From: Cordilura impudica | Lineage: Eukaryota > Arthropoda > Insecta > Diptera > Scathophagidae | Length of the DNA: 64,000 nt | NCBI GenBank assembly: GCA_963682025.1 | Contig: OY821518.1 | Coordinates: 11,491,600-11,555,599 of the forward strand | Reading direction: 5' to 3' | Shown: positions 22,951 to 34,345 of the stretch, in pieces | Position numbering within the stretch: the stretch's first letter is position 1 | How the letters are laid out: every line of letters starts with the position of its first letter | Notes under the pieces: model-generated | What the model was told of the DNA's origin: nothing | The model's database searches: none | What the model saw: only the letters and a program-made list of their open reading frames with translations | Program-made: the position numbers and the translations under genes

Positions 22951-23400
22951 TATATGGACTAAAGGCGATGGGCGGAGCAGTTTTCCATGAAAATATCCAG
23001 ACATCTCAACTTCATAACACTGATGACTTGTGCCAAGTTTCATGACTTTTGATAAGAAAAAATTAATTTGGGGTGAAAAAATCTTTTCGGGTTATATGGA
23101 CTAAAGCCAATGGGCGTGGCCGATTTCCATTGAACTCTTCAGATATCTCAACTTCATGACACTGATAACTTGACTTTTGGTAAAAATATAAAAAAAATTT
23201 GGGGCGAAAAAATCTTTGCGGTTTATATGGACGGAGGCGATGGGCGTGACCGATTTCCATTGAACTCTCCAGATATCTAAACTTCATAGCATTGATGACT
23301 TGGGTCAAGTTTCATGACTTTTCATAAGGAAATTAAAATTTTTGGCGAAAAATCTTCTCGGGTTATATGAGCGGGGGCGATGGGCGTGGTCAAATTTTAT
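22951..23400 (+). repeat. tandem repeat of ~131 bp, 3.5 units
   Basis: Unit starts (TTATATGGAC... / GGCGATGGGCGTGG) fall at about 22951, 23089, 23219 and 23350. Each unit carries GATATCTCAACTTCAT, TGATGACTTG and AAGTTTCATGACTTTT. The second unit lacks about 12 bp. No coding function is supported; the reverse open frame at 23063-23308 follows the tandem unit. Confidence 0.85.
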
Positions 23401-23522
23401 GAAACTTTAAATTTTTCTAAATTGAGTTGATTAAAGGCTCTGGGCCATATTATCTTATATCCTTATATTATTTTGGCAAGAAATGAATGAAGCGATCCCA
23501 CTGTGTGGCGTACATATGTATA

Positions 23523-23931
23523 TCGCACCTTAACTACAAAACAGTCACAACTCAAAATTTTCAAACTTTCAGGAGAGGTAAAAAACTGTTTATGTAAAAA
23601 TGATTGTATTATTTAAAAAAATGTAGTTTCATTATGAAAAATGTCCATTTTGAGGAAAGTTTTGCTATACTTTTTTTTTTAATTTATATTGTATTTGTGG
23701 AAATAAAATATAATTTTGAATTATGACGCTCTCTGAATGAAATTTTTTCATTTGACTAGTGATATTATCTCAAGTTGTGTCCCAGATATAACAGCATTTT
23801 TCCTGTTAAAGAAGATTATTATGGGAAATAAATTTTTGCAGTAGATAGAAATGTGTACTGTGAATTAATTTATGGAAAAAGGTCAATTTTGGAAAATTAT
23901 GAGTTGTGACCCTTTTGTATTTAAGGTGCTA
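23523..23931. mobile_element. TA-flanked MITE, copy 1
   Basis: Ends TCGCACCTTAACTACAAAAC and the inverse of TAGCACCTTAAATACAAAAG, with inverted similarity continuing through CACAACTCA and AATTTTC (~42 bp). TA lies on both sides. It shares the TCGCACC end with the element at 33615-33990. Confidence 0.7.
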
Positions 23932-23933
23932 TA

Positions 23934-25783
23934 TGTAGTTGCAACAAAATTTTCTGAGTGTATAATTTTGTTCGTCAAATGGCAAGAAAATTTTTTAATG
24001 GAGATTATTTTCAATTTAGCCTGATTTTAATCAAATTCAATGGAGCTCGACACGAAACCAAATAAAGTTTTTAAGTCAAATTTCATGTTGCTAACTAAAT
24101 AAGAATTTCCAAACTCTTTACAATGTCTAAATTGCCCAAGAGGCAGATGGATGGGCGGACAATCTTATTCATTCAAAATTTCACATTACATTTCCGTACA
24201 TATAATCATTATAAGCTTCAAAGGGTTAATTTTAGTTTTAAAAGCTGTTATAATTATATTTAGTTACATATATACCATTTGCAAATGAAACCAATTTTTA
24301 GATTTACCGCAAAAACCACAAAATATTGTAGTTTTATTTTACAAATTGTGGAATGGAATGAATAGCTACTAATTGCCACAACATGCATCCGAATACATAG
24401 TCAAATTCAAAGGACATACTTAGCCACATAAATTGAGAAGACTTAATAACAATGATATGAATACAATACTCATTCAATTAAACTACACAAAAAAAAGAAA
24501 AAAATAAAAAACTATCATATCATTAGAAAATAAAGTCATGAATATCAAACAACAGGCCATAATTCAAAATATCTTTTCAAAAAATATTAAATTGAAACGT
24601 CTCTTTAATCTGCTATTTTGCGAATATTTATTCCTTTGATACGACTACTGCACCCAGTGAAAATATCTAGGCAGTCATTTTTCCAAAACAAGAACAAAAA
24701 ATATATTCATAAAGTAAAAGGTCTGGCTACACAAGCAAAGTTGTGTAAGGGTTTGTGGGATGCATGGCTATGAGTATGTGAATGTGTTGGCAACAAACAA
24801 GTTTAGCAACAAAAAAAAAAAAATTAAAAATAAGGATAATAAAAATGAGAAGCATGATATCACAACAACAACAAAACCAGTTTACTTAGTACTTTTCTGT
24901 TTCATACATCTTTAAACAAAAGGGTGTGCTACTCTCTTCCTGAAATTGTAAATGTATGCATGTACTTTTAAATATCCCAGCAGGCAATGCTGTGTAAAGT
25001 TTTAAAGAATTGCTAATGGAAGTTCATAATATGATAGAAGAAACCAAACTTTAATACATGTACTTTGCAAGTTTAACATTTTGTTTTGAGAATAATTTTC
25101 TAAACTTAAACTTTATAACTATTTGATGCGATTTTAAAGTTTTTAGAATATTGATAAAGGAAATATTTCTTCCTAGTGCCGTGAACTTGTTTGCTGGGTT
25201 ATACCAATACATTGAATTGATGTTTTTTTTTTGTTTTAATACTCGTAACATACATAAAAAGTACTTATTGTTTTGTTATTTGCTTTCTGGTTGTTTGTCG
25301 TTGTTGTCAACAATGAACGGGTGTCAAAAGTGGGTGTTAAGCAATTTTAGCTCAACTTACCGACTGTTGATTATTCATACCCGTCCATTCAAATCGCATA
25401 AACGAATGACTTTTATGTATGAGAGGCGTATGCACAACAATGCTACTGACAACAATGACAAAATTAATTATATTTAACAGCACTTTTTGGTTTTTACAAC
25501 ACAGCTTGATTGAACAAATCTTTTTTTTTCTACAAACCCTTAGAGAGATTGTCCATGATATATTTTGGTTGTGGGCCTGAAATTTAAGTTTTTGAACTAA
25601 ATGCAGAAAAAATTTGTTAAGACAGTAGATAGGCAGAAGATTTCCCTTCGTTTTGTTTAATAAACCCTTTTGTCAGACTTAATTGGATGACATTGGTGTA
25701 AGATAATCGAAGACATCGAAGATTTTTGTTGGTTATTGAACTACAGTTGTCACTTCATCTATGGTACATTTAGATGGATAAAC
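23934..25783. other. unannotated non-coding stretch
   Basis: No gene or clear repeat. A GGCAGATGGATGGGCGGACAA piece at 24142-24161 may be a decayed mini-me microsatellite. An open frame of 108 codons at 25151-25477 shows no domain and no composition shift that would support coding. Confidence 0.4.
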
Positions 25784-25785
25784 TA

Positions 25786-27091
25786 ACGGGTGATTTTTTT
25801 GAGGTTAGGATTTTCATGCATTAGTATTTGACAGATCACGTGGGATTTCAGACATGGTGTCAAAGAGAAAGATGCTCAGTATGCTTTGACATTTCATCAT
25901 GAATAGACTTACTAACGAGCAACGCTTGCAAATCATTGAATTTTATTACCAAAATCAGTGTTCGGTTCGAAATGTGTTTCGCGCTTTACGTCCGATTTAT
26001 GGTCTACATAATCGACCAAGTGAGCAAACAATTAATGCGATTGTGACCAAGTTTCGCACTCAGTTTACTTTATTGGACATTAAACCAACCACACGAATGC
26101 GTACAGTGCGTACAGAAGAGAATATTGCGTCTGTTTCTGAGAGTGTTACTGAAGACCGTGAAATGTCGATTCGTCGCCGTTCGCAGCAATTGGGTTTGTG
26201 TTATTCGACCACATGGAAGATTTTACGCAAAGATCTTGGTGTAAAACCGTATAAAATACAGCTCGTGCAAGAACTGAAGCCGAACGATCTGCCACAACGT
26301 CTAATTTTCAGTGAATGGGCCCTAGAAAAGTTGGCAGAAAATCCGCTTTTTTATCGACAAATTTTGTTCAGCGATGAGGCTCATTTCTGGTTGAATGGCT
26401 TCGTAAATAAGCAAAATTGCCGTATTTGGAGTGAAGAGCAACCAGAAGCCGTTCAAGAACTGCCCATGCATCCCGAAAAATGCACTGTTTGGTGTGGTTT
26501 GTACGCTGGTGGAATCATTGGACCGTATTTTTTCAAAGATGCTGTTGGACGCAATGTTACGGTGAATGGCGATCGCTATCGTTCGATGCTAACAAACTTT
26601 TTGTTGCCAAAAATGGAAGAACTGAACTTGGTTGACATGTGGTTTCAACAAGATGGCGCTACATGCCACACAGCTCGCGATTCTATGGCCATTTTGAGGG
26701 AAAACTTCGGAGAACAATTCATCTCAAGAAATGGACCGGTAAGTTGGCCACCAAGATCATGCGATTTGACGCCTTTAGACTATTTTTTGTGGGGCTACGT
26801 CAAGTCTAAAGTCTACAGAAATAAGCCAGCAACTATTCCAGCTTTGGAAGACAACATTTCCGAAGAAATTCGGGCTATTCCGGCCGAAATGCTCGAAAAA
26901 GTTGCCCAAAATTGGACTTTCCGAATGGACCACCTAAGACGCAGCCGCGGTCAACATTTAAATGAAATTATCTTCAAAAAGTAAATGTCATGGACCAATC
27001 TAACGTTTCAAATAAAGAACCGATGAGATTTTGCAAATTTTATGCGTTTTTTTTTAAAAAAAAGTTATCAAGCTCTTAAAAAATCACCCGT
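25786..27091 (+). mobile_element. intact mariner-type transposon
   Basis: 1306 bp with 14 bp perfect inverted ends (ACGGGTGATTTTTT), flanked by TA at 25784-25785 and 27092-27093. One uninterrupted transposase gene fills most of it. It is nearly identical to the deleted copy at 6930-7862, which points to very recent transposition. Ends and gene are both intact, so this copy may be active; that is inference. Confidence 0.95.
25899..26984 (+). CDS. IS630/Tc1-mariner-type transposase, full length
   Basis: A 361-residue protein expected to act in the nucleus: it binds the element's inverted ends, cuts them and joins them into TA sites. The N-terminal half (about residues 5-125) has two helix-turn-helix-like segments, the second around IRRRSQQLGLCYSTTWKILR. 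The catalytic half has FSDEAHFW (D159), WFQQDGATCHTA (D252) and SCDLTPLDYFLWG (D289). 36 residues separate the second and third acids, so by simple count it is DD36D rather than the DD34D of classic mariners. The ATG is 113 bp inside the left end and the stop lies 107 bp from the right end. No frameshift or stop. AATAAA-type signals (CAAATAAAG) follow just after the stop. No symbol is given because the exact lineage is not certain. Confidence 0.93.
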   Translation: MNRLTNEQRLQIIEFYYQNQCSVRNVFRALRPIYGLHNRPSEQTINAIVTKFRTQFTLLDIKPTTRMRTVRTEENIASVSESVTEDREMSIRRRSQQLGLCYSTTWKILRKDLGVKPYKIQLVQELKPNDLPQRLIFSEWALEKLAENPLFYRQILFSDEAHFWLNGFVNKQNCRIWSEEQPEAVQELPMHPEKCTVWCGLYAGGIIGPYFFKDAVGRNVTVNGDRYRSMLTNFLLPKMEELNLVDMWFQQDGATCHTARDSMAILRENFGEQFISRNGPVSWPPRSCDLTPLDYFLWGYVKSKVYRNKPATIPALEDNISEEIRAIPAEMLEKVAQNWTFRMDHLRRSRGQHLNEIIFKK

Positions 27092-27217
27092 TAGAACAGA
27101 ATAAATTAGAATCAATTGCAAAAAATTTGAAATTAAATTGAAACTGAAACTGAATTATAAAGAAATACTATTTCTAGCCAACTTTAAATAAAATTTAGAT
27201 TTTGGAAAAATCATAAT

Positions 27218-27578
27218 CGAAATTCGAGTGCAAATTCTAGGAAATTATATTCTTTCATTAAATAAAGACCCTTAAGGTATGCTAATCAATTATAGCCAAT
27301 TCACAAATCAACACAAAAAAAAACAAACTCATTTTTATTACAAACACATTAGCAAATTTAATAAACACACACATAGCATTGTAAAATTTTATGTATGTGT
27401 TAGTAGCAACTTTAAATGCAATTTACTCAAAATAAAGGAAAAAATTTTAAAATCTGTAAATCTGCAAAACGGCTAAAAATAAAAACCTTTCAAATAATAT
27501 ACGTTTGGTCAATGTCGAGATAAAACGGTAGAACAAAACATCGGTCACAAGAAATCGCCTAGCCTATTAATATTATAA
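27218..27578 (+). repeat. CTAGCAG-family repeat, 5' truncated
   Basis: Starts inside the family at CGAAATTCGAGTGCAAATTC and ends CGCCTAGCCTATTAATATTA. The CTAGCAGATTCCAG head is missing. Confidence 0.75.
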
Positions 27579-28090
27579 ATGACGCAAGTGTTTTCTACTT
27601 AACCCCACAGGATTGTGAAATATTCTGATCTGCAAAAATGAACGTTTTTCAGCATTTTCAAATCAATTTGGCCAACAGATTCGAAAAGTTTAAAATTTAC
27701 GAAATTTCACATACATGACTTCTAATATGGTCCAATATTTACAACTGCAGGCTTGACCTTTTACAGCAATAAATATGAATTGCTGAGTTTTTTAAAGAAA
27801 GTTTGCTGCCAGATTCGGAATGATCGTGCACGAAATTGCATTTAGATCGCAGTGGAGACTCAGCACTGAACATTTGAAAATCACGAATATGGCAAAATTT
27901 TAAATGAGAAATACACAAACATTTTTTTCTTTTTTTTTTCTCTTAGTTTAAAAATTTATTTTAAAAATACTTTTTTTCCTTATTTTCCAAATTATTTTAA
28001 TTGCCCTTATTTACGAAAACCCATTAATTAGTCTACTGTATAATTAAACTAGAAATGGAATTCTTATAAAAAAAAAGCATTTATAAAGTA
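27579..28090. other. non-coding stretch
   Basis: No gene or repeat recognised. Confidence 0.4.
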
Positions 28091-28454
28091 CTAGCAGATT
28101 CCAGCGCTCGAAATTCGAGTGCAATTTCTAGGCAACTTTATTTTTTAACTTAGCCAATTTACAAGCCAACACTCTTTTGGTTTATTATTATTGTGAATGA
28201 AGATAAACTTATTAACAAACACATTAACAAATTTAATAAACACACATAGCATATGTATAATTTTATGTATTTGTTAGTAGCAACTTTAAATGCAATTTAC
28301 TCAAAATGAAGGAAAAAATTTAAAAATCTGTAAATCTTGAAAACAGCTAAAAAGAAATACCTTTCAAATAATTTACGTCTGGTCAAAATCGGGATAAAAT
28401 GGTAGAACAAAACATCAGTCACAAGAAATCGCCTAGGATATTAATATTATAGAT
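28091..28454 (+). repeat. CTAGCAG-family interspersed repeat
   Basis: Complete copy, CTAGCAGATTCCAGCGCTCG to CGCCTAGGATATTAATATTA. Confidence 0.8.
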
Positions 28455-28580
28455 CTAAATCTTCAATTTGTTTGTGTTAATTTTTTTCTATATTTTATTT
28501 ATACAAGTGAAAACAATATTTTCAAAATAATTTTTTTGTGTATCTTAATTTAAATAAAATAAAAATTATTTTCAATATAA

Positions 28581-28983
28581 TGCCGGTGTCTTTTCTGACA
28601 AAAAATGTCGCACTTTATTTGCACTTTTTTCGAAAAGTGTATTTTTTTTATATATTCTAAATTAAGAGCAACATTCTCTTATACATCAGTTGAAAGATCT
28701 AAAAGTGGAGCACTCATAAATCACAAAAAATTGCAGCCAAAGACTTTTTTCAGGTCATAGTGTGAGAATGTTTCCCCATTGATCCACTTTTTCGAACATT
28801 TTCACCCTATGACTTCATAGATAGTAATAATATTTTTTTTTGCATTTTATGAACACAGCTCTTTGAGACTTTTGGTTTGATGTATAAGATAAGGTTGCTC
28901 TTAATTTGGAATATATAAAAAAATTCACTTTCCGAAAAAAGTGCAAAAAATGCGACATTTTTTTTTCAAAAAAGAAAACGGCA
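28581..28983. mobile_element. TAA-flanked MITE, copy 2
   Basis: 403 bp, near-palindromic, ends TGCCGGTGTCTTTTCTGACA and the inverse of TGCCGTTTTC, flanked by TAA (28578-28580, 28984-28986). It contains AAAGTGTATTTTTTTTATAT and AAATTAAGAGCAA, as in copy 1. Confidence 0.78.
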
Positions 28984-29100
28984 TAAGTTTTTAGAAAATT
29001 TCATATTTATTTAAAAAAAAATTTAAATGTTTTAATCTTTGTATTTGAAAACTATATACATATATATTTTTTTTTATATTTTATATATACCTATGTATAT

Positions 29101-30051
29101 TAGACTGGTCGCAAAAAATTGTTTTCTTTAATTGATATAACGTTGTTCGCTTTATTCCAAAATTTTTAGCATGGAAGACTTGCACATTTGATTAATATAT
29201 TTTAAGCGTCACATCTAAAAATTCAACAGCACTTAAAAAATATTTGAATTTTTTTAAATAAATTGTCTTTTATTAGCTTGGGGACGTATGTGACCCCAAG
29301 TCCAAAAGGGTTAATGGGTAATATTATTTTTTGTCCGAAACCCTAGGCTATTAAGATAAAATATAACATCTGAAAGTAGAAAACTGATTAATTTTTTGTC
29401 AAAGTATTTAGAAAGATTATATATATTGAACATTTTACAAAAATCTAATTTTTCTCGAAATCCATAAAAAAAAATCATTGAAAAAAAATTCTAGGAAAAG
29501 GATTTATCTAAAAATTCATTCAGTTAAATCTCGGAGATGTGTTTAACATAACCTTAAAGTGCCAGATTCATTTTTTTAAATTTTGTTTAAAAAAATTTTT
29601 AAAACTTGAAAAAGGAGTTTTCAAAATTTTATCAAAAAATTACTCATTTTCGGTCTCATTGCGCAATAGGCTAACAACGTCGTAATATAATACTTCATAT
29701 CTGAGTACTGATAAGTACAGAGACCAAAAAAATGATTGCTATAATCAATTCCTTAAATTTGAAAAAAGTGTCATCAATTTCATGACCTAGTGTTTTTTGG
29801 CACAAAAATGGTCTGGGGCATTTACTATTTCTTGGCGACATTTTATTCGATTTTGTAGTTATATTGCTTTTTGGAAAGACAATTTAATACTGAAATCGAT
29901 TCATATAACAACTTGTCGCATAATTAAACTGTAGAACGAAAATTTCGTAAAATCTGAAAAAAGTCATAGCTTACCCATATAAACATACTTCGGGTACTTT
30001 GGGTGCTTTTAAAACATAAAGGTTCTATACAAGCTGCGACCAGTCAGTCTA
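29101..30051 (+). mobile_element. single-arm relative of the foldback element
   Basis: 29205-29975 follows the foldback right arm in order: CATCTAAAAATTCAACA, GGGG-CGTATGTGACCCC, CCCTAGGCTATTAAGATAAA, AACTTGAAAAAGGAGTTTTC, TTTCGGTCTCATTGC, TTTCTTGGCGA. Its ends differ: TAGACTGGTCGCAAAA at 29101 and an inverse GCGACCAGTCAGTCTA at 30036-30051, a ~12 bp inverted repeat with a 4 bp duplication on the right. Possibly a separate subfamily that carries the shared core only once. Confidence 0.65.
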
Positions 30052-30114
30052 ATTTCAGTGAAAAATAATTTTAGATATTATTTTTTTGGTTTTTATTTAA
30101 TGGATTTATTTTTA

Positions 30115-30492
30115 CTAGCAGATTCCAGCCCTCGAAATTCGAGCGCAAATTCTAGGAATTTTTTTTTTTTCATCAAATAAAGACCCTAAAAGTATGCTAA
30201 TCAATTACAGCCAATTCACAAATCAACACAAAAAACAAACTCATTTTTATTACAAACACATTAACAAATTTAATAAACACACACATAGCATTGTATAATT
30301 TTATGTATGTGTTAGAAGCAACTTTAAATGCAATTTACTCAAAATAAAGGAAAAAATTTACAAATCTGTAAACCTGCAAAATTGCTAAAAAGAAATACCT
30401 TTCAAATAATATACATATGGTCAAAATTGGGATTTAATGGTAGAACAAAACATCAGTCACAAGAAACCGCCTAGCCTATTAATATTATAGAT
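30115..30492 (+). repeat. CTAGCAG-family interspersed repeat
   Basis: Complete copy, CTAGCAGATTCCAGCCCTCG to CGCCTAGCCTATTAATATTA. Confidence 0.8.
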
Positions 30493-31234
30493 AATAGCTC
30501 TTTTTCTTAATTTTCCAAAACAAAATACACACTTCTTTCTGAAATATTATAATAGCCTTTACTAACGAAAATCCATTACTTATTAACAATGTATTTAATA
30601 AGAAAATAAATCTGATAAAAAAAAATCACGTATAAAATTACATTTTTATGATTTAAATTTTTCTATATTTTGTTTATAAATTTTAAGAGTAAAAAAAATA
30701 AATATTTCCCCAAAAACGAAAAAATTTTTATGCATTTAAATTAGTTTTATTACAAAAAAATTTATTTGTTGTAAAAAAACGTTCTATTTAAAAAAAGAAA
30801 TTATTTTTTCTAATATTTCACTTAATGAAAAATATTTTTATATATTTATTTATTATTTATTTATTTATTTTAATTTATTTATTTTTTGTTCATTTAAACA
30901 TTTATTTAAAAAATAAATATATTCTTATTTTTCAAAAAAAATATATTTTTTAACATATTTTAATAGTCTTTATCTACGAAAAGTAATTAATTAATTAATG
31001 CAAAACGCAGTTAAGTAAGAAAAGTAATTGTGATATATAAAAAACAAGTTAAAAAAATATTTTTGTTTCAAATTTTTTTATATTCAATTTATAAAATTTA
31101 AGAGTGAAAAAGAAATTTTCAACAAAAAAATTTTTTTGGTGAATTAAATTTAAATTTCATTAAAAATATTTTCAATGAATAACAACTTTTACGAAAATTC
31201 AATATTGGGGGACTTCGTTTTTAAAAAAGAATAT
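30493..31234. other. AT-rich stretch with TTTA repeats
   Basis: (TTTA)n at about 30840-30890 and many poly-A/T runs. No gene seen. Confidence 0.5.
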
Positions 31235-31380
31235 ACAAATTTCTTCAACTTTTGGTACCTTCCACACCACTGTGTAGAGAAAATATATGCATTTCCGGCC
31301 CTATAAAGTTTATATGTTCTTGATCAAGTCGATATAGCGATGTCCGTCTGTCCGTCTGACTGTTGAAATCTCGCTAATTA
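31235..31380 (-). repeat. mini-me-like tail, second family
   Basis: Reverse fragment: GGTACCTTCCACACCACTGT, TTCTTGATCAAG, then TGTCCGTCTGTCCGTCTGAC. It matches the inverse of the 16120-16278 end. Confidence 0.65.
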
Positions 31381-31384
31381 CAAA

Positions 31385-32190
31385 AAAAAAAATCATGTGA
31401 GTCCGCCCATAGGGGAGGTGTGTAGTAATTATTGATTTTTTTATGGCACTTTTTAAAATCAAAGAGAAAGCGTCATCTATGTATGACTTATAGCAATCTA
31501 CTGCAGGGGCTCTGCTAATGTAAAAATATTTATTGTTATATATTACTTCAACCGTGGATTTTTAATTTTTCGTTTTTTATTTTCCATTTTTCGTTTTTCA
31601 TTTTTCATTTTTCATTTTTTATTTTTTATTTTTCATTTTTTTATTTTTCATTTTTTATTTTTCATTTTTCATTTTTTATTTTTCATTTTTCATTTTTTAT
31701 TTTCCATTTTTTATTTTTCATTTTTTATTTTTCATTTTTCATTTTTTATTTTCTATTTTTAATTTTTCATTTTTTATTTTTCAGTTTTCATTTTTTATTT
31801 TATATTTTTAATTTTTAATTTTTTATTTTATATTTTTCATTTTTAATTTTTTATTTTTCATTTTTAATGTTTCATTTTTCATTTTTCATTTTATATTTTT
31901 CATTTTTTATTTTTCATTTTTCATTCTTAATTTTTAATTTTTAAATTTAATTTTAAATTTTTCATTTCTCATTTTCATTTTTCAAAACGTCTTTATGATA
32001 CTATTCGCTCCCTCGTTTTATCTCCAAATACTTCCCAATGAAATCGTGCCGTCATTTTATCTCCAAACGCTTTCTAATCTTTTTATCAATACCTAACAAC
32101 ATTTTTGTCTTACTCTGTTTTTGTGATTGTATTGTGAAATAGATGTTTACCCCCCTGAGCGTATAGATGTTTACACATCAAAAAATATTT
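31385..32190 (+). repeat. composite array repeat, copy B
   Basis: 5' unit AATCATGTGAGTCCGCCCAT to CTGCAGGGGCTCTGCTAATG, array of CATTTTTTATTTTTC at 31560-31985, and a 3' unit with GATTGTATTGTGAAATAGAT. The sequence GATGTTTACACATC at 32165-32180 is the inverse of GATGTGTAAACATC in the 5' unit of copy A, suggesting sub-terminal inverted repeats. This copy has no later insertion, so it shows the uninterrupted form. Confidence 0.75.
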
Positions 32191-32399
32191 ACCTGTGTAT
32201 ACTTAAGACGATATGTTTTGTCGTTATTTCGAGCATGTTGCTATTGAAAATGGGGTAATTTGGGCATCGTTGTGCCAAGATATGTCCAAGAATATAAAAA
32301 CACCTCTCAAACAAATTTTAAAAATTCAGTGTGTTTGTGTAGTTGTTTGGTAATAAATTTTTCAAATTGTTTACTTTTTCAAATATTTTCTTTACATTT

Positions 32400-32754
32400 A
32401 TTTCGAGCGCAAATTCTAGGAAATTTTTTTTTCATTAAATAAAGACCCTAAAAATATGCTAATCAATTATAGCCAATTCACAAATCAACACAAAAAACAA
32501 ACTCATTTTTATTACAAACACATTAACAAATTTAATAAACACACACATATCATTGGATAATTTTATGTATGTGTTAGTAGCAACTTTAAATGCAATTTAC
32601 TCAAAATGAAGGAAAAAATTTAAAAATCTGTAAATCCGCAAAACGGCTAAAACGAAAGACCTTTCAAATAATATACGTTTGGTCAAAATCGGGATAAAAC
32701 GGTAGAACAAAACATCAGTCACAAGAAATCGCCTAGCCTATTAATATTATAGAT
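32400..32754 (+). repeat. CTAGCAG-family repeat, 5' truncated
   Basis: Begins at TTTCGAGCGCAAATTCTAGG and ends CGCCTAGCCTATTAATATTA. The head with CTAGCAG is missing. Confidence 0.75.
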
Positions 32755-33614
32755 TGTGAAATAATTGCAGATATCAAAGATTCGACACAGTGCAATTTAA
32801 CACCCTTACATGTTTTATTTTAAGAAATATTTAATTTAATAAAAATTGTATTAGGTTTTTTTAGGTTCAAGATCCTATATATATTTTCAAATAATAGAAA
32901 AAATAGATTTTTGTAATAAATTTGGAAAACTTTTAAGACAGCGCTAGATAGAGTAGCTACTTCAGAACAGCACGATCATCATTCATCGTCAGCATCTATT
33001 ACTTCAACCCATGCTTTATATACTTTTGAACTTAAACATTAGAAAAAAAACGAATATGGGAATTATTTTTGAAACAAATTTTTGTCTATATTTTTTTTAT
33101 TTCAGTGAAAGATTTTAATTTTTAATTATTTTTTTATTTTTGAGAAAAAAAAATTAAATTTAAAATAAATAATCACAATTCAAAATGATAGCGCAAAAAT
33201 TTATTATTGCCTTGTAGTGAAACAACCTGAGCCAAACAGATCAGAATGTGAAAATCAATGAAGATTTAGCATACGCAGCAGAAACTGGAATCTTAAAGAC
33301 ATTGTCAGAAATAGTTTTGGAGATACCAAGTAAAGACTTTTTCATGACATGTCAGCAGTTTTGTTGGTGCTGTCAATAATGACTTAATGATGACTTATAA
33401 GAGGTTATTAGTGCCATCAGTGACATGAGTTATTGTGAATGGGGGCGGTGTATTTTAGCAGTGACTCTTATATATCAGTAATGTACTGAATTGTCTTAGG
33501 GAATTATTCAAATGGGTGCTTAATAATTAGTTCCTTAGAAACAGAATGTGAATAGTCGATGATGGTTTTAGGATCCGTAAAGGCTTGACCCACCCCACTA
33601 CTTTTTTTTACATA
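32755..33614. other. non-coding stretch
   Basis: Contains the 32934-33015 segment shared in inverse with 19915-20006. No gene seen. Confidence 0.4.
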
Positions 33615-33990
33615 TCGCACCTGTACCTCTAAAGTGAGTCAACTCAAAATTTTTTAACTTTCACTTTTTGCAAGAAAACGATACGCATTGGTCATATCTA
33701 TCCACTGTAAAAATCTTACGTCGATTTTTCTAGCCTTTCGCAAAAAAAAATTCAGTTGTAACCCACTTTGTGTTATTAGAGTAGCTTCTAATCCACCCAT
33801 AAAACCTGTTATTTTAGATGATCATTGAATAAATCGCAAAAACAACTACTGTTGTATACTTATAATTCGCAATTCTTTCCAACGAAACAACTGTTTTTAA
33901 TTTTATAGTAATTATTAAAAAAAAACGTTTTTTACCTCTACTGACAATTTGTAAATTTTGAGTTGACTCACTTTAGAGGTACGAGTGCGA
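33615..33990. mobile_element. TA-flanked MITE, copy 2
   Basis: 376 bp. Ends TCGCACCTGTACCTCTAAAG and the inverse of TCGCACTCGTACCTCTAAAG, with inverted similarity through GTGAGTCAACTCAAAATTT (~40 bp). TA on both sides (33613-33614, 33991-33992). Non-coding. Confidence 0.8.
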
Positions 33991-34345
33991 TATGCTCAGC
34001 ATCCCATTCTGTTAATTCATACGGCGCAAGCAGATCCAATACTATCTACAATCAGACCAAGATCACATCGATTAATAGTAGTGAGAATTGATTTAGTATA
34101 ATTAGATTTATGATAAATAACCCTTTTAAAGGCCTCTGAATATACGATTTAGTTGTTGCTGATGTATATGTTGAAGTACATTTAACCCTTAATCGAGCAT
34201 ATAAAGGAGAATTTTCTTATTAATTTTTAAGACAATTTTGAATTACCTTCATTAATTAAATTATGATCACACCAAATTCGTACTAACAATAAATCCTCTT
34301 ATAGAAATTTCAACTTTTGATATTATATAATACTAACATAACCCA

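Noticed and set aside
23063..23308. 81-codon reverse frame with an internal repeat
   Set aside because: The protein repeat only mirrors the 131 bp DNA tandem unit.
25151..25477. 108-codon frame as a gene
   Set aside because: No domain, low-complexity start, and overlapping frames on the other strand are equally long.
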